DNA of 34,160 bases, taken from assembly GCF_000308835.1 (NCBI RefSeq), contig NZ_BAGN01000223.1, positions 1 to 34,160 of the forward strand. Reading direction: 5' to 3'. Below, piece after piece: positions 14,700 through 22,927 of this stretch. Every line of letters starts with the position of its first letter. Position 1 is the first letter of the stretch. Source of the stretch: Nocardia vinacea NBRC 16497 (GTDB lineage Bacteria; Actinomycetota; Actinomycetes; Mycobacteriales; Mycobacteriaceae). The position numbers were made by a program, and so were the translations under genes. A model generated the notes under the pieces. The model had not been told where the DNA came from. It worked only from the letters and a program-made list of their open reading frames with translations, and ran no database searches.

Positions 14700-17309
14700 T
14701 CAGCTGGCCCCACCGGAGGACTCACCGCGCATCAGCGCCCCGAGCGACTCGCGGTCGGTCACATCCATCTTGATGCAGGCTCGGTAGAGGTGGCCCTCGA
14801 CCGTGCGCACGGAAACCGTGAGGCGATCGGCGATCTGACGGTTGGACAGGCCTGCCGCAACGAGATTCGCGATTTCACGTTCGCGGGAGGTCAGTGGCAA
14901 AGGCTGGGCTGCCTGGCGCAAAGCGGGCGTGCTGGCACCACCGCAGGCCGCGGCGAGACGGTTCGCGGTGGCCGCGGATTCGAGGAGGCGGCGGCGGTCA
15001 CCGGCGCGTTCATGGGCGGATGCGGCTTGGGCGGCGGCATCGGCGGCGGAGAGCATGGCGCCGATACGCTCGAATTCGGCTGCGGCCGCGTCGAGTCCTG
15101 GTCCGTCGTGAGCCGCGAGTGCCACCGCATGGCGGGCCTGGACCTGCACCAGTTCGCCGTCGACCCGTGCGGCCAGGTCGGCGAGTCGGCCTGCCACGGA
15201 ATGGTCGCTGAAGCGGGCGGCCGTATGCAGTGCCATGGCCTCGATGGCGTGCTGATGTGCGCGCGCCGCCGAATCGGCGGCGCCCATGGCCAGTCGGATG
15301 GCGGGGGTGACGGTGCCTTCCGCGGCGGCCGCGCAGGCGCGCGCGATCTCCAATTGCGGGTCGTAGACCGCGCTGTGCCTGCCGCCGCGAGCGGCCGCCT
15401 CGGCAATGGATTCGGCCGCCTCCGAGGCCCGCCCGAGTGCCGAATATGCCTCGGCCAGACGGATTCTCGCCGGAATGTGCCAAGCCGCGGCACCCTCGGC
15501 GGTGAGCGCGGCCAGCGCCTGTTCGAGATGTTCGATCCCGTCCAGGAAGCGGCCCTGCGCCACGTCGACGGTGCCCTGCAAGATCTTCGACATGCCCCAC
15601 GCCAGGTACTGGCCCGGTGCCGAGTAGCCGAAATACCCCGAGGCGCGCCGGCGGGCGGCCTCGAGATCACCGATGCAGATCAGCGCGAGCACCTCGGCAT
15701 GGGTCGAGATGAACCGGTTGAGTCCGTCGATATGCGACTCCACCTGGTGCCCGCGGGCCGCGTACTGCCGGGCCGCCTCGCCCCTCCCCATCAGCGCCAG
15801 CGCCAGGCCGCCGCCGAAGGCGGCCCACCAAACCGCCCACGGCGGTGCGCCTTCGGTCTCCATCACCGACTCGGCCCCGGAAAACGCGTCCTCGAGCAGA
15901 TTTTCGTGAACCGCGCACGCCGCGGCCAGGCCGTCGAAGGTGGCCATGATCTTCGGATGCTGCACTTTGCCGCGCAGCATCGCGAGCACCTCGTCGGCAC
16001 GCTCGGCATCGCCCATGGCCCAGAACAGATTCGAGACCCGGGTGCTGCCCCAGCGGCCCAGCTGCACCTCGTTCATCTGATCCGGATCGAAGCTGGCGAG
16101 GGTGCGTTCGGCCTCGATGCGATGCCCCTGCCACAGCAGCGCCCGAGCCAGCAGATCCGCGGCCTCCACCCCGCCGCGACGTTCCACCGCGGCCCTGGCG
16201 AAACGCTCACCGAGCGGCAAATTGGCCAGCCCGATCGCATCGGCGGCGGCCGCCTCGAAGAGTTCGAGATCGGCGGATTTATCGCTGTCCAAGGCCAATT
16301 CAGCCAGCCGGATGCGGTCCGGCGCGGAATTGATCGCGCGTTCCTTGAGCGAGGAGTACAGCCGACCGCGCAGCCGCCGGGCCGAGGCGATGCCCAGCCT
16401 GCGCCGGATGACCTCACCGAACAGCGGATGGTTGTAGCGCACGATCAACTGGTGGCTGTTCTCGACAACCCTGATGAGACCGCGGGTTTCGGCGGCCTCC
16501 ACGGCTTCCTCGCCGGCCAGTTCGGAGAGCACGTCGAGATCGATGGGCTCGCAGAAGGTGAGCAGTTCGAGCACCCGCAGCACCGGTTCGGGCAGTTGCT
16601 CGACCCGATCCTCCAGTAGCGCAGCCAATTCCGAGGTCACCGCGGCCCGGCCGCGCAACTGCCAGACGCCGTTCACCTGCCGCAGCGCGCCCGCCTCCAG
16701 CGCGCCCTCCACCAAATGCCGCAGGAACAGGGCGTTTCCGCCGGAGGACTCCCACATCAGATTGGCGGTGAAGCCTTCCAACTGCCCGCCGAGCATCGAC
16801 TCCACCAGATCGACGCTCTGCCGCTGCGTGAACGGAGTGAGGTCGATGCGCAGCAGATGGCCGTCTTTCCATAACGAGGTCACCGCATCGGGCACCTGCA
16901 CCCCGCTGCGCACGGTCGCGACAATATGCGCGGCCTTATCGATGGCCAGCTGCAACAGCAGTGTGGCCGAAAGCTGATCGAGCAGGTGCGCGTCGTCGAC
17001 ACCGATGATCGCGTGCCCGTCGGCGAGCAGTGCCTCGCGCGCGGCGGACATGAATGTCACCGGATCGTGCGCCGTGTAAACGCCGACCATATGGGCGAAT
17101 ACGCCCAGTGGAATGCTGCGGGCCGATTCTGTACCCGCCACCCACCGGACGTTGCCGCCTACCGCAGCCGTCGCCTGTCTCGCCAGCGTCGTCTTCCCGA
17201 CTCCGGCGTCGCCCGTCAATACCGCACCGACGTATTCAGTTCCGGTGAGTGCCGCGCGGATCGCCTCGAACTCGGTCTCGCGCTCGATCATCGGCCAGTT
17301 CCGAGCCAT
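14700..17309 (-). CDS. Large LuxR (LAL) ATPase regulator
   Basis: 869 residues. The N-terminal AAA-type ATPase domain has the Walker A loop GDAGVGKTT (33-41) and a Walker B segment HAIIGVDDAH (99-108). The long helical middle is TPR-like. The C-terminal LuxR helix-turn-helix (about 805-865) reads LTSREREIANLVAAGLSNRQ and then IADRLTVSVRTVEGHLYRAC. LAL proteins activate transcription in an ATP-dependent way, often of catabolic or secondary-metabolite genes; no target is visible. The start at 17309 is followed by a second ATG at 17291 (MIERETEF), the usual start of this domain. It lies 81 bases downstream of purA on the same strand. Confidence 0.9.
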   Translation of the reverse strand: MARNWPMIERETEFEAIRAALTGTEYVGAVLTGDAGVGKTTLARQATAAVGGNVRWVAGTESARSIPLGVFAHMVGVYTAHDPVTFMSAAREALLADGHAIIGVDDAHLLDQLSATLLLQLAIDKAAHIVATVRSGVQVPDAVTSLWKDGHLLRIDLTPFTQRQSVDLVESMLGGQLEGFTANLMWESSGGNALFLRHLVEGALEAGALRQVNGVWQLRGRAAVTSELAALLEDRVEQLPEPVLRVLELLTFCEPIDLDVLSELAGEEAVEAAETRGLIRVVENSHQLIVRYNHPLFGEVIRRRLGIASARRLRGRLYSSLKERAINSAPDRIRLAELALDSDKSADLELFEAAAADAIGLANLPLGERFARAAVERRGGVEAADLLARALLWQGHRIEAERTLASFDPDQMNEVQLGRWGSTRVSNLFWAMGDAERADEVLAMLRGKVQHPKIMATFDGLAAACAVHENLLEDAFSGAESVMETEGAPPWAVWWAAFGGGLALALMGRGEAARQYAARGHQVESHIDGLNRFISTHAEVLALICIGDLEAARRRASGYFGYSAPGQYLAWGMSKILQGTVDVAQGRFLDGIEHLEQALAALTAEGAAAWHIPARIRLAEAYSALGRASEAAESIAEAAARGGRHSAVYDPQLEIARACAAAAEGTVTPAIRLAMGAADSAARAHQHAIEAMALHTAARFSDHSVAGRLADLAARVDGELVQVQARHAVALAAHDGPGLDAAAAEFERIGAMLSAADAAAQAASAHERAGDRRRLLESAATANRLAAACGGASTPALRQAAQPLPLTSREREIANLVAAGLSNRQIADRLTVSVRTVEGHLYRACIKMDVTDRESLGALMRGESSGGAS

Positions 17310-17390
17310 AGCTCTTACTGTAGTTCGTCACGGATCATGATCGACGACAACGAACCATGAACGGGCGCACCGGCTCCGCTGTTTCGGCTC

Positions 17391-18680
17391 CTAACCGAGC
17401 ACGTCGTGACGGACAATGGTCTGGTCACGACCCGGTCCGACGCCGATACAGGAGATGCGGGCGCCGGACAGTTCCTCCAGACGCAAGACATAGGCCTGGG
17501 CGTTGGCGGGCAATTCCTCGAAGGTCTCGACATGTGAAATGTCTTCCCACCAACCGGGCATCTCTTCGTAAATCGGCTTGGCGTGGTGGAATTCGGTCTG
17601 TGTGGTCGGCATCTGCTCGACCCGCTTGCCATCGATTTCGTAGGCGACGCAGATCGGCACCCGCTCCAGGCTCGACAGGACGTCCAGCTTGGTGAGGAAG
17701 AAGTCGGTGACGCCGTTGACCCGGGTCGCATAGCGCGCGATGACCGCGTCGAACCAGCCGCAGCGGCGGGCCCGGCCGGTGGTCACGCCGACCTCGCCGC
17801 CCTGCTTGGCCAGGAATTCACCGAAATTGTCGAATAATTCGGTCGGGAACGGACCCGAGCCGACGCGGGTGGTGTAGCACTTCAGGATGCCGAGCACAGT
17901 CGTGATCTTGTTGGGTCCGACGCCCGCGCCGACCGCCGCACCACCCGAGGTCGGGTTGGACGAGGTCACATACGGGTAGGTGCCGTGGTCCACATCGAGC
18001 AGGGTGCCCTGCGAACCCTCCAGCAGTACGGTTTCGCCGCGCTCGAGCGCCAGATTCAGTTCCAGGCGGGTGTCGGCGATGCGGTGCTTGAAGCTCTCCG
18101 CCTGTCCGAGTACCTCGTCCACCACCTGCTGCGGATCCAATGCGCGACGGTTGTAGATCTTCACCAGGACCTGGTTCTTGAATTCCAGGGCCGCCTCGAC
18201 CTTCTGGGTCAGGATCTTCTCGTCGAGCACATCTGCGACGCGCACGCCGACCCGGGCGACCTTGTCCTGATAGCACGGACCGATGCCGCGACCGGTGGTG
18301 CCGATCTTCTTATTGCCGAGGAAGCGTTCGGTGACCTTATCGATGGCCACGTGGTACGGCATGATCAGATGCGCGTCGGCCGAGAGCAGCAGGCCGGAGG
18401 TATCGACGCCGCGCTCCTCCAGTCCGGCCAGCTCGGCGAGCAGGACACCGGGATCGACGACGACACCATTGCCGATGACGTTCGTCACGCCCGGCGTGAG
18501 AATGCCGGACGGGATCAGATGCAGTGCGAACTTGTCGCCATTGGGCAGAACGACCGTGTGACCGGCGTTATTACCGCCTTGGTACCGGACCACCCACTGC
18601 AACCTGCCACCGAGCAGATCGGTTGCTTTGCCCTTACCCTCGTCGCCCCACTGGGCGCCGATCAGGACGATTGCCGGCAT
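17391..18680 (-). CDS. purA: Adenylosuccinate synthetase
   Basis: 429 residues. PurA joins IMP and aspartate with GTP to make adenylosuccinate, the first committed step to AMP. The P-loop signature IGAQWGDEGKGK is at the N-terminus, then NNAGHTVV, GTTGRGIGPCYQDKVARVGV, LLDVDHGTYPYVTSSNP and VTTGRARRCGWFD. The start at 18680 is preceded by AGGAGA eight bases upstream; an upstream in-frame start at 18716 is not supported. It is the first gene of a block syntenic with Rv0357c-Rv0365c of M. tuberculosis. Its upstream region is extended by repeat array R2. Confidence 0.97.
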   Translation of the reverse strand: MPAIVLIGAQWGDEGKGKATDLLGGRLQWVVRYQGGNNAGHTVVLPNGDKFALHLIPSGILTPGVTNVIGNGVVVDPGVLLAELAGLEERGVDTSGLLLSADAHLIMPYHVAIDKVTERFLGNKKIGTTGRGIGPCYQDKVARVGVRVADVLDEKILTQKVEAALEFKNQVLVKIYNRRALDPQQVVDEVLGQAESFKHRIADTRLELNLALERGETVLLEGSQGTLLDVDHGTYPYVTSSNPTSGGAAVGAGVGPNKITTVLGILKCYTTRVGSGPFPTELFDNFGEFLAKQGGEVGVTTGRARRCGWFDAVIARYATRVNGVTDFFLTKLDVLSSLERVPICVAYEIDGKRVEQMPTTQTEFHHAKPIYEEMPGWWEDISHVETFEELPANAQAYVLRLEELSGARISCIGVGPGRDQTIVRHDVLG

Positions 18681-18826
18681 GGTCGTGTCTCCTACGGTTC
18701 GACGCGCAACAGCCATCTGTTGCAGCTACCTGCCGTATCGAGGCGGTGGCCGGAAGCACAGTCTACCCAACGCCCAGTTGCGTCCCAGCCACCGTCCGGT
18801 TCGCAGGCGACGGTCGATCTCTACGC

Positions 18827-19254
18827 ACCCACAACGGACCTGTCTTCCGAGCGACCCGTGCCATCTCGCCGCCGAGTGGCCGAAGCGAATGCGCCGCACG
18901 CGTAGGACTCGACCATCCAGCCCGCGTGCATCGGTGGCCAAACGATCCGCTATCAGTGACCCCAACGGAGCGAGTCTTACGAGCGACCGTTCGCGGCCCG
19001 TCGCGCGTTCGCGCCGAAGGCGCGGCCATCGAACACAGCCGAGCCGTCGAAGCGCATGCACCACACGCGTAGGGCTCGACCATTCAGCGCGCGTGCATCG
19101 GTGGCCGAACGATCCGCCATCGGTGACCACCACGGAGCGAGTCTTACGAGCGACCCGTTCGCGGCCCGTCTCGCGTCCGAGTCGTCGAAGCGCATGCGAC
19201 GCAGTCGCGAGTCTCGACGGCTCGGACGCGAGACACAGGGGGCCGCGAACACGC
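18827..19254 (-). repeat. Repeat array R2, inverted copy of R1
   Basis: Read on the minus strand, this array starts with 123 bases (19254 to 19132) identical to 2248-2370. Unit junctions, marked by GCATGC or a one-base variant, lie at 19192, 19054 and 18886. The first spacing is 138 bases as in R1. The second is 168, because of about 30 extra bases around 19008-19040 with a GCGCCGAAGGCGC hairpin. Units grow more degenerate toward 18827. It fills most of the 650-base gap between purA and the next gene. The rest of that gap (18681-18826) presumably holds the purA promoter, which I could not place. Confidence 0.9.
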
Positions 19255-19297
19255 GGCGCCCGCGCCGCCAAAAACACAGCTATGGTTGCGAGGCACT

Positions 19298-19316
19298 GGC
19301 GGACCAGTGGTCCGCC
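19298..19316. promoter_or_regulatory. Perfect hairpin or operator before the Rv0358-like gene
   Basis: GGCGGACCAGTGGTCCGCC is an eight-base perfect inverted repeat around AGT, ending 14 bases before the chosen GTG start at 19331. It may be an operator or an mRNA leader hairpin near the ribosome-binding site. TATGGT at 19281-19286 could be a -10. Confidence 0.35.
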
Positions 19317-19330
19317 GACAGGTGGCGAGG

Positions 19331-20038
19331 GTGACCGACGGGTTGTCGGCCGAACCGAGGAGGGTGTACGGCAGTTTGAGTACCCATGTTCTCCGTTGCA
19401 ACGGCGCACCGGTACCCATCGCCCTCGCGTCGCTGCCGCTCTCGCAGACGACCGCCATCCCGGAAAACAGCGTCATCGATGAGCTATTGCCCGTCCTCGC
19501 CGCCGACAGCCTGCCGCGGCTGATCGTGCTCGGCGACGACGCCGCCCTGGCCTCCGTGCTGACCCATCTGATGCGGACCGAGCGGCTGCATGTGGAGATC
19601 GGGTACGTGCCCGTCGACAAGACCTACGGCTCGCGCGCCTACCAGACCGGCACCGGCAATGCCGCCGCCAAGCGGGCGGTGAAGGGTCGGCCGGTCGAAA
19701 CCCCGCTGATTCGCGACGACACCGGGACCGTGCTGGTCGGACGGGCCGAGATCACCGGGCCCGGTGGCGAGAAGCTCGAGGGCGAAGCCTATGTAGACGA
19801 CGTTCAGTTGTTCTCCGGCAAGGTCAACGCGATGGTCGTCTCCCCCATGCTGGATATGCCGGGGGTGCGGGCCAGCGTGCAGAAGAACATCATCCGCAGG
19901 CGCCGCTGGCTGGAAGGGCGGGCCGCGCAGCTCGGTACGCCGGGGGCCGTGGTGACCAGGGACGGCATCGCCAACGATCGGGTGCTGCCGCGGTCATCGT
20001 TCTATCGGCATCACGAAAACTGGCTGCTGGTGCGTTGA
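19331..20038 (+). CDS. Rv0358-like conserved protein, possibly lipid-kinase fold
   Basis: About 235 residues, conserved by position between purA and an M50 protease as in M. tuberculosis Rv0358. No firm domain is visible. RLIVLGDDAALASVLTHLMR followed by VEIGYVPVDKTYGSRAYQ and TGTGNAAAKR resembles, remotely, the GGDGT...PLGTGN arrangement of diacylglycerol/NAD kinases, with the key glycines altered. The segment EAYVDDVQLFSGKVNAMVV resembles their C-terminal beta domain. This is an inference. If the fold is right the catalytic loop looks degenerate. The start is uncertain: GTG at 19331, GTG at 19364 and TTG at 19376 (behind GAGGAGG) are all in frame. The next gene's ATG follows two bases after the stop. 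Confidence 0.7.
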   Translation: MTDGLSAEPRRVYGSLSTHVLRCNGAPVPIALASLPLSQTTAIPENSVIDELLPVLAADSLPRLIVLGDDAALASVLTHLMRTERLHVEIGYVPVDKTYGSRAYQTGTGNAAAKRAVKGRPVETPLIRDDTGTVLVGRAEITGPGGEKLEGEAYVDDVQLFSGKVNAMVVSPMLDMPGVRASVQKNIIRRRRWLEGRAAQLGTPGAVVTRDGIANDRVLPRSSFYRHHENWLLVR

Positions 20039-20040
20039 CG

Positions 20041-20826
20041 ATGCGTTTTCCGAGAGACCGCCGCCCCGCATCGGGTGTTTCGCGGCGGCCGAGCCCGATA
20101 TTCCTGCTGGTGATCGCGATCGCGGTGGCGGGTGGCGTGCTCGCATGGGACGCCGATGTGCAGTCGACGCGGGCGAAGTTCGGGGTATTTCTGCTCGTCG
20201 TATTCGGCTGGATCGTCACGCTTTGTCTGCACGAATTCGCGCATGCGTACACGGCGTGGCGGGCGGGCGATCGCGAGGTGGAGTTGCGGGGCTATCTCAC
20301 GCTGAATCCCCTGAAATACAGCCATCCGCTGCTATCGATCGTATTGCCGATGGTGTTCATCGCGCTCGGCGGTATCGGCTTGCCCGGCGGTGCGGTGTAT
20401 GTGCACCCGCATAACGTGAGCGCGCGCATGCAGCGGATCATCAGCGGTGCCGGGCCTGCGGTGAATGCGGTGTGCGCGGTGCTGCTGCTGGTGGTCGTGC
20501 GGTTTTTCGGCAGTGACACTTCGCATCGCGCGTTCTGGTATGGCCTGAGCTTTCTGGCGTTTCTGCAGATCACCGCAACGCTTTTGAACATTCTGCCGGT
20601 GCCCGGGTTGGACGGATATGGCGTGGTCGAGCCGTCGCTGAGTTATCAGACGCGGCGGGCGCTCGATCAGTTCAAGCCGTTCGGGATGCTGATCCTGTTC
20701 GCGCTGCTGTTCACGCCGTCGATCAACAAGGTTTTCTTCGATGCGGTGTACTCGCTGTACGAGTTGTCCGGGGTCGATGCGGACTGGTCGCGGTTCGGCA
20801 GCTGGCTGACGCGATTCTGGACCTAG
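20041..20826 (+). CDS. M50-family membrane metalloprotease (Rv0359-like)
   Basis: 261 residues with several membrane segments, including residues ~19-36, ~47-63, ~100-115 and ~140-160. HEFAH (64-68) in the second segment supplies two zinc ligands and the catalytic Glu. NILPVPGLDGYGVVEP (~183-198) carries the Asp that completes the metal site in site-2-type proteases. It probably cleaves membrane-embedded substrates; the substrate is unknown. It follows the Rv0358-like gene with a two-base gap, so the two form an operon ending at the hairpin at 20838. An upstream TTG at 20035 adds two residues and is less likely. Confidence 0.92.
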   Translation: MRFPRDRRPASGVSRRPSPIFLLVIAIAVAGGVLAWDADVQSTRAKFGVFLLVVFGWIVTLCLHEFAHAYTAWRAGDREVELRGYLTLNPLKYSHPLLSIVLPMVFIALGGIGLPGGAVYVHPHNVSARMQRIISGAGPAVNAVCAVLLLVVVRFFGSDTSHRAFWYGLSFLAFLQITATLLNILPVPGLDGYGVVEPSLSYQTRRALDQFKPFGMLILFALLFTPSINKVFFDAVYSLYELSGVDADWSRFGSWLTRFWT

Positions 20827-20837
20827 CCGATATACCG

Positions 20838-20869
20838 GTCGCCCGGTCCGACCTCCTGGACCGGGCGAC
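20838..20869. terminator. Strong hairpin terminator
   Basis: GTCGCCCGGTCC (20838-20849) pairs over 12 perfect bases with GGACCGGGCGAC (20858-20869) around an eight-base loop, 11 bases after the protease stop. There is no U-tract. The symmetric stem could also stop minus-strand transcripts from the convergent FUSC-like gene. The remaining 250 bases up to 21121 hold smaller inverted repeats (for example TTCGCCGTCGGGCGAA and AACCGCGGTT) and no gene I can support. Confidence 0.85.
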
Positions 20870-21120
20870 CTCTCCGCACGACCGCTGCGCGCCCTTACCC
20901 GCCCGGCCACCACACCTATGGCCGGTAGGGCGGTTCGCCGTCGGGCGAAGCGTCCCAACCGCGCTACCCCTCGTAACCGCGGTTGCCTCTCGAGGCTATG
21001 ACCGCAGGCGGCTGCGAACACGAGTAGCGGACTACGTGAAGATCGTGGTTCGGGTGCCGGGGGCCGAGCATGCTGTCCCCGCAGCGGCGGAATATGTCCG
21101 AAATCCGCTGAGTAGTCTGC

Positions 21121-22270
21121 TCATTTCTCCGGCGGCACGTGTGGATTCGGGACCGTCGGGGGCAGCAGCGCCATGGCCGAGATGCGCTGCATCCCGCAGA
21201 CCTGCATGAGATCGACCAGCATGGAGCGCATCTGCGCGAAGACCACATGGGCCGAAAGTCCTGCGCCCTCAACGAGTTCCGGTCGCGCGGCCTTCGCAAT
21301 GCCGCGCAGCACCCGGGCGGCCTCGGCCTGATCCGGCTGCTGGCCGGGATCGGCGAGCATCATCCGGCGCACCACCTCGACGGCTTGGGCCAGGCGCTCC
21401 AGTTCCTCGATCAGTCGCGGGTCGAGGATTTCGTCGTCTTGGACCAAGGTGAGGGAGCGGCGCAGCAGCACCCTCGTATTGCGGACGGCATTGTCGAGCG
21501 GGTCGGCGGTGGCGCGGATGCGGTCGAGGCGCTGGCGGGAATTCCAATAGAGCGGAGAGATCCGGCTGATCTCGCGGCCGCCCTCCAGGGTGGAGCGCAG
21601 TCCATCGATCTGGGGCTGGGTCGCGCGGGCGGCGGTCAGGGACGTGCGGATCTTCTCCGGATCCTGTTCGAGCAGACCGTCGGCGCAGGCGTGCAGCGAC
21701 TTCGCCAGTACCGCAAGGACTTCCGCGGCTTGCTCGCGGGCCCGACGCACCGGATGCAGTGGTATCGATGCGACCACGACCACACCGACCAACCCACCGA
21801 CGAGCGCGTCGATCATGCGCGAGAAGCCGCCGCCCGCTGACGGCGGCAGCAGAGTCGCGACCAGCACCGCCGAACCGGCGGCCTGCATGGTGATGATCGA
21901 ACCGCCGTCCAGGAATACCGCCAGCGCCATGGCCACCGCGACGACGAGGGCGATCTGCCAGACGCCGGTCCCCGCGCGGGTGATGAACAGGTCGCCGATA
22001 CCGATGCCGACCGCGACGCCGACCACCAACTCCACCGACCTGCGCAGCCGGGCGCCGAACGAAATGCCGATCGAGACCACGGCCGCGGTCGGTGCGAAAA
22101 AAGGGCTGGGTGTGCCCGACAATGTTGTGCGCGATAAACCAGGCCAGCGCCGCACCGACCGCGCACTGCAGAATCGGCAGCGCGGACAGTCGCAACCGCG
22201 CCCACGAACTGCGCAGCTTCTCCATGCTGCTGGCGCGGGCGACGCCTACCGGGGAATTCGGATCGATCAA
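21121..22270 (-). pseudogene. FUSC/aromatic-acid-exporter-like protein, frameshifted
   Basis: Two overlapping reading frames together make one FUSC/ArAE-type membrane protein of ~380 residues. The N-terminal frame (MEKLRSSWARLRLSALPILQ onward, ATG 22225 or TTG 22270) carries the first membrane segment up to HNIVGHTQPFF. The rest, from FFAPTAAVVSIGISFGARLR, is in another frame and includes further membrane segments (VVGVAVGIGIGDLFI, IALVVAVAMALAVFL, ALVGGLVGVVVVASI) and a long helical cytoplasmic tail. The frame changes at a run of six A (22097-22102, plus strand); five would restore it. It may be a sequencing error, a recent mutation or a variable tract. The family exports or sequesters aromatic or lipid-like acids. 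It directly follows the DUF3151 gene. Confidence 0.75.
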
Positions 22271-22273
22271 CTC

Positions 22274-22723
22274 TTAGTCGAGGCCCAGCTCACCCGCGGC
22301 GCGCGGGTCGCAGTCTTCCAGCAGGTCGAGGCAGCGTGCGTACTCTTCGGTCTCGCCGACCGCCCTGGCAGCCCTGGCCAGCGCGGCGACACTGCGTAGG
22401 AAACCGCGATTGGGTTCGTGGCTCCACGGCACCGGCCCGAAACCCTTCCAGCCATTGCGCCGCAGTAAGTCCAGGCCGCGGTGGTAGCCGGTGCGAGCGA
22501 ACGCGTACGCGGCGACGATGTCGTGATTGACCACCTGCGTATCGCCCTCGGCCCCGCCGCGCTCCAACGCGGCCTCCGCGAGATGAGCCCAGGCGATCGA
22601 AGCCGACGGATGCGCGGCCGCGACCTGCACCGGATCGGCATTGTTCAGCAGCGCCTCCTCCGCATCGGAGTCTTCGGGCAGGAGTACCGGTTGCGGTCCG
22701 AGCAAGTCACCGAACGAGGTCAT
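22274..22723 (-). CDS. DUF3151 protein (Rv0360c-like)
   Basis: 149 residues, soluble, helical. MTSFGDLLGPQPVLLPEDSD, HPSASIAWAHLAE, YAFARTGYHRGLDLLRRNGW and KGFGPVPWSHEPNRGFLRSV closely match what I recall of M. tuberculosis Rv0360c. The function is unknown. A second ATG three codons earlier (22732) is possible. Compared with Rv0360c there is a short insertion near GGAEGDTQVVNHDI. It is divergent from the giant Rv0361-like gene and upstream of the FUSC-like gene on the same strand. Confidence 0.93.
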   Translation of the reverse strand: MTSFGDLLGPQPVLLPEDSDAEEALLNNADPVQVAAAHPSASIAWAHLAEAALERGGAEGDTQVVNHDIVAAYAFARTGYHRGLDLLRRNGWKGFGPVPWSHEPNRGFLRSVAALARAARAVGETEEYARCLDLLEDCDPRAAGELGLD

Positions 22724-22927
22724 GCGGTTCATTGTGCACTGCGCGCGCGTGCGGCGCCGACACGGCGTTCCCCTGGCTGAGCAGTGCCCAGCCCACCTCG
22801 CCCGCCCACCCACCGCTGTCGAGCCGGACGAGGCGGAGTACGGCGCAGGGGAATCGTCACAGTCGACCGAATTGCTGGCTAGGCTGGCCGTCGAGTTCAA
22901 CTGTTCCGCCCGACCGAGGGGTTATAG

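Noticed and set aside
14790..16619. 609-codon open frame on the plus strand opposite the LuxR gene
   Set aside because: It is the antisense shadow of a GC-rich coding region. The minus strand gives clear Walker and LuxR motifs.
20332..21021. Minus-strand frame opposite the M50 protease and its terminator
   Set aside because: Basic low-complexity translation, and it reads through the strong hairpin at 20838-20869. The HEFAH frame is on the other strand.
22090..22110. Programmed ribosomal frameshift in the FUSC-like gene
   Set aside because: There is a T-rich run but no conserved slippery context or downstream structure that I can show. A one-base error or mutation is simpler.
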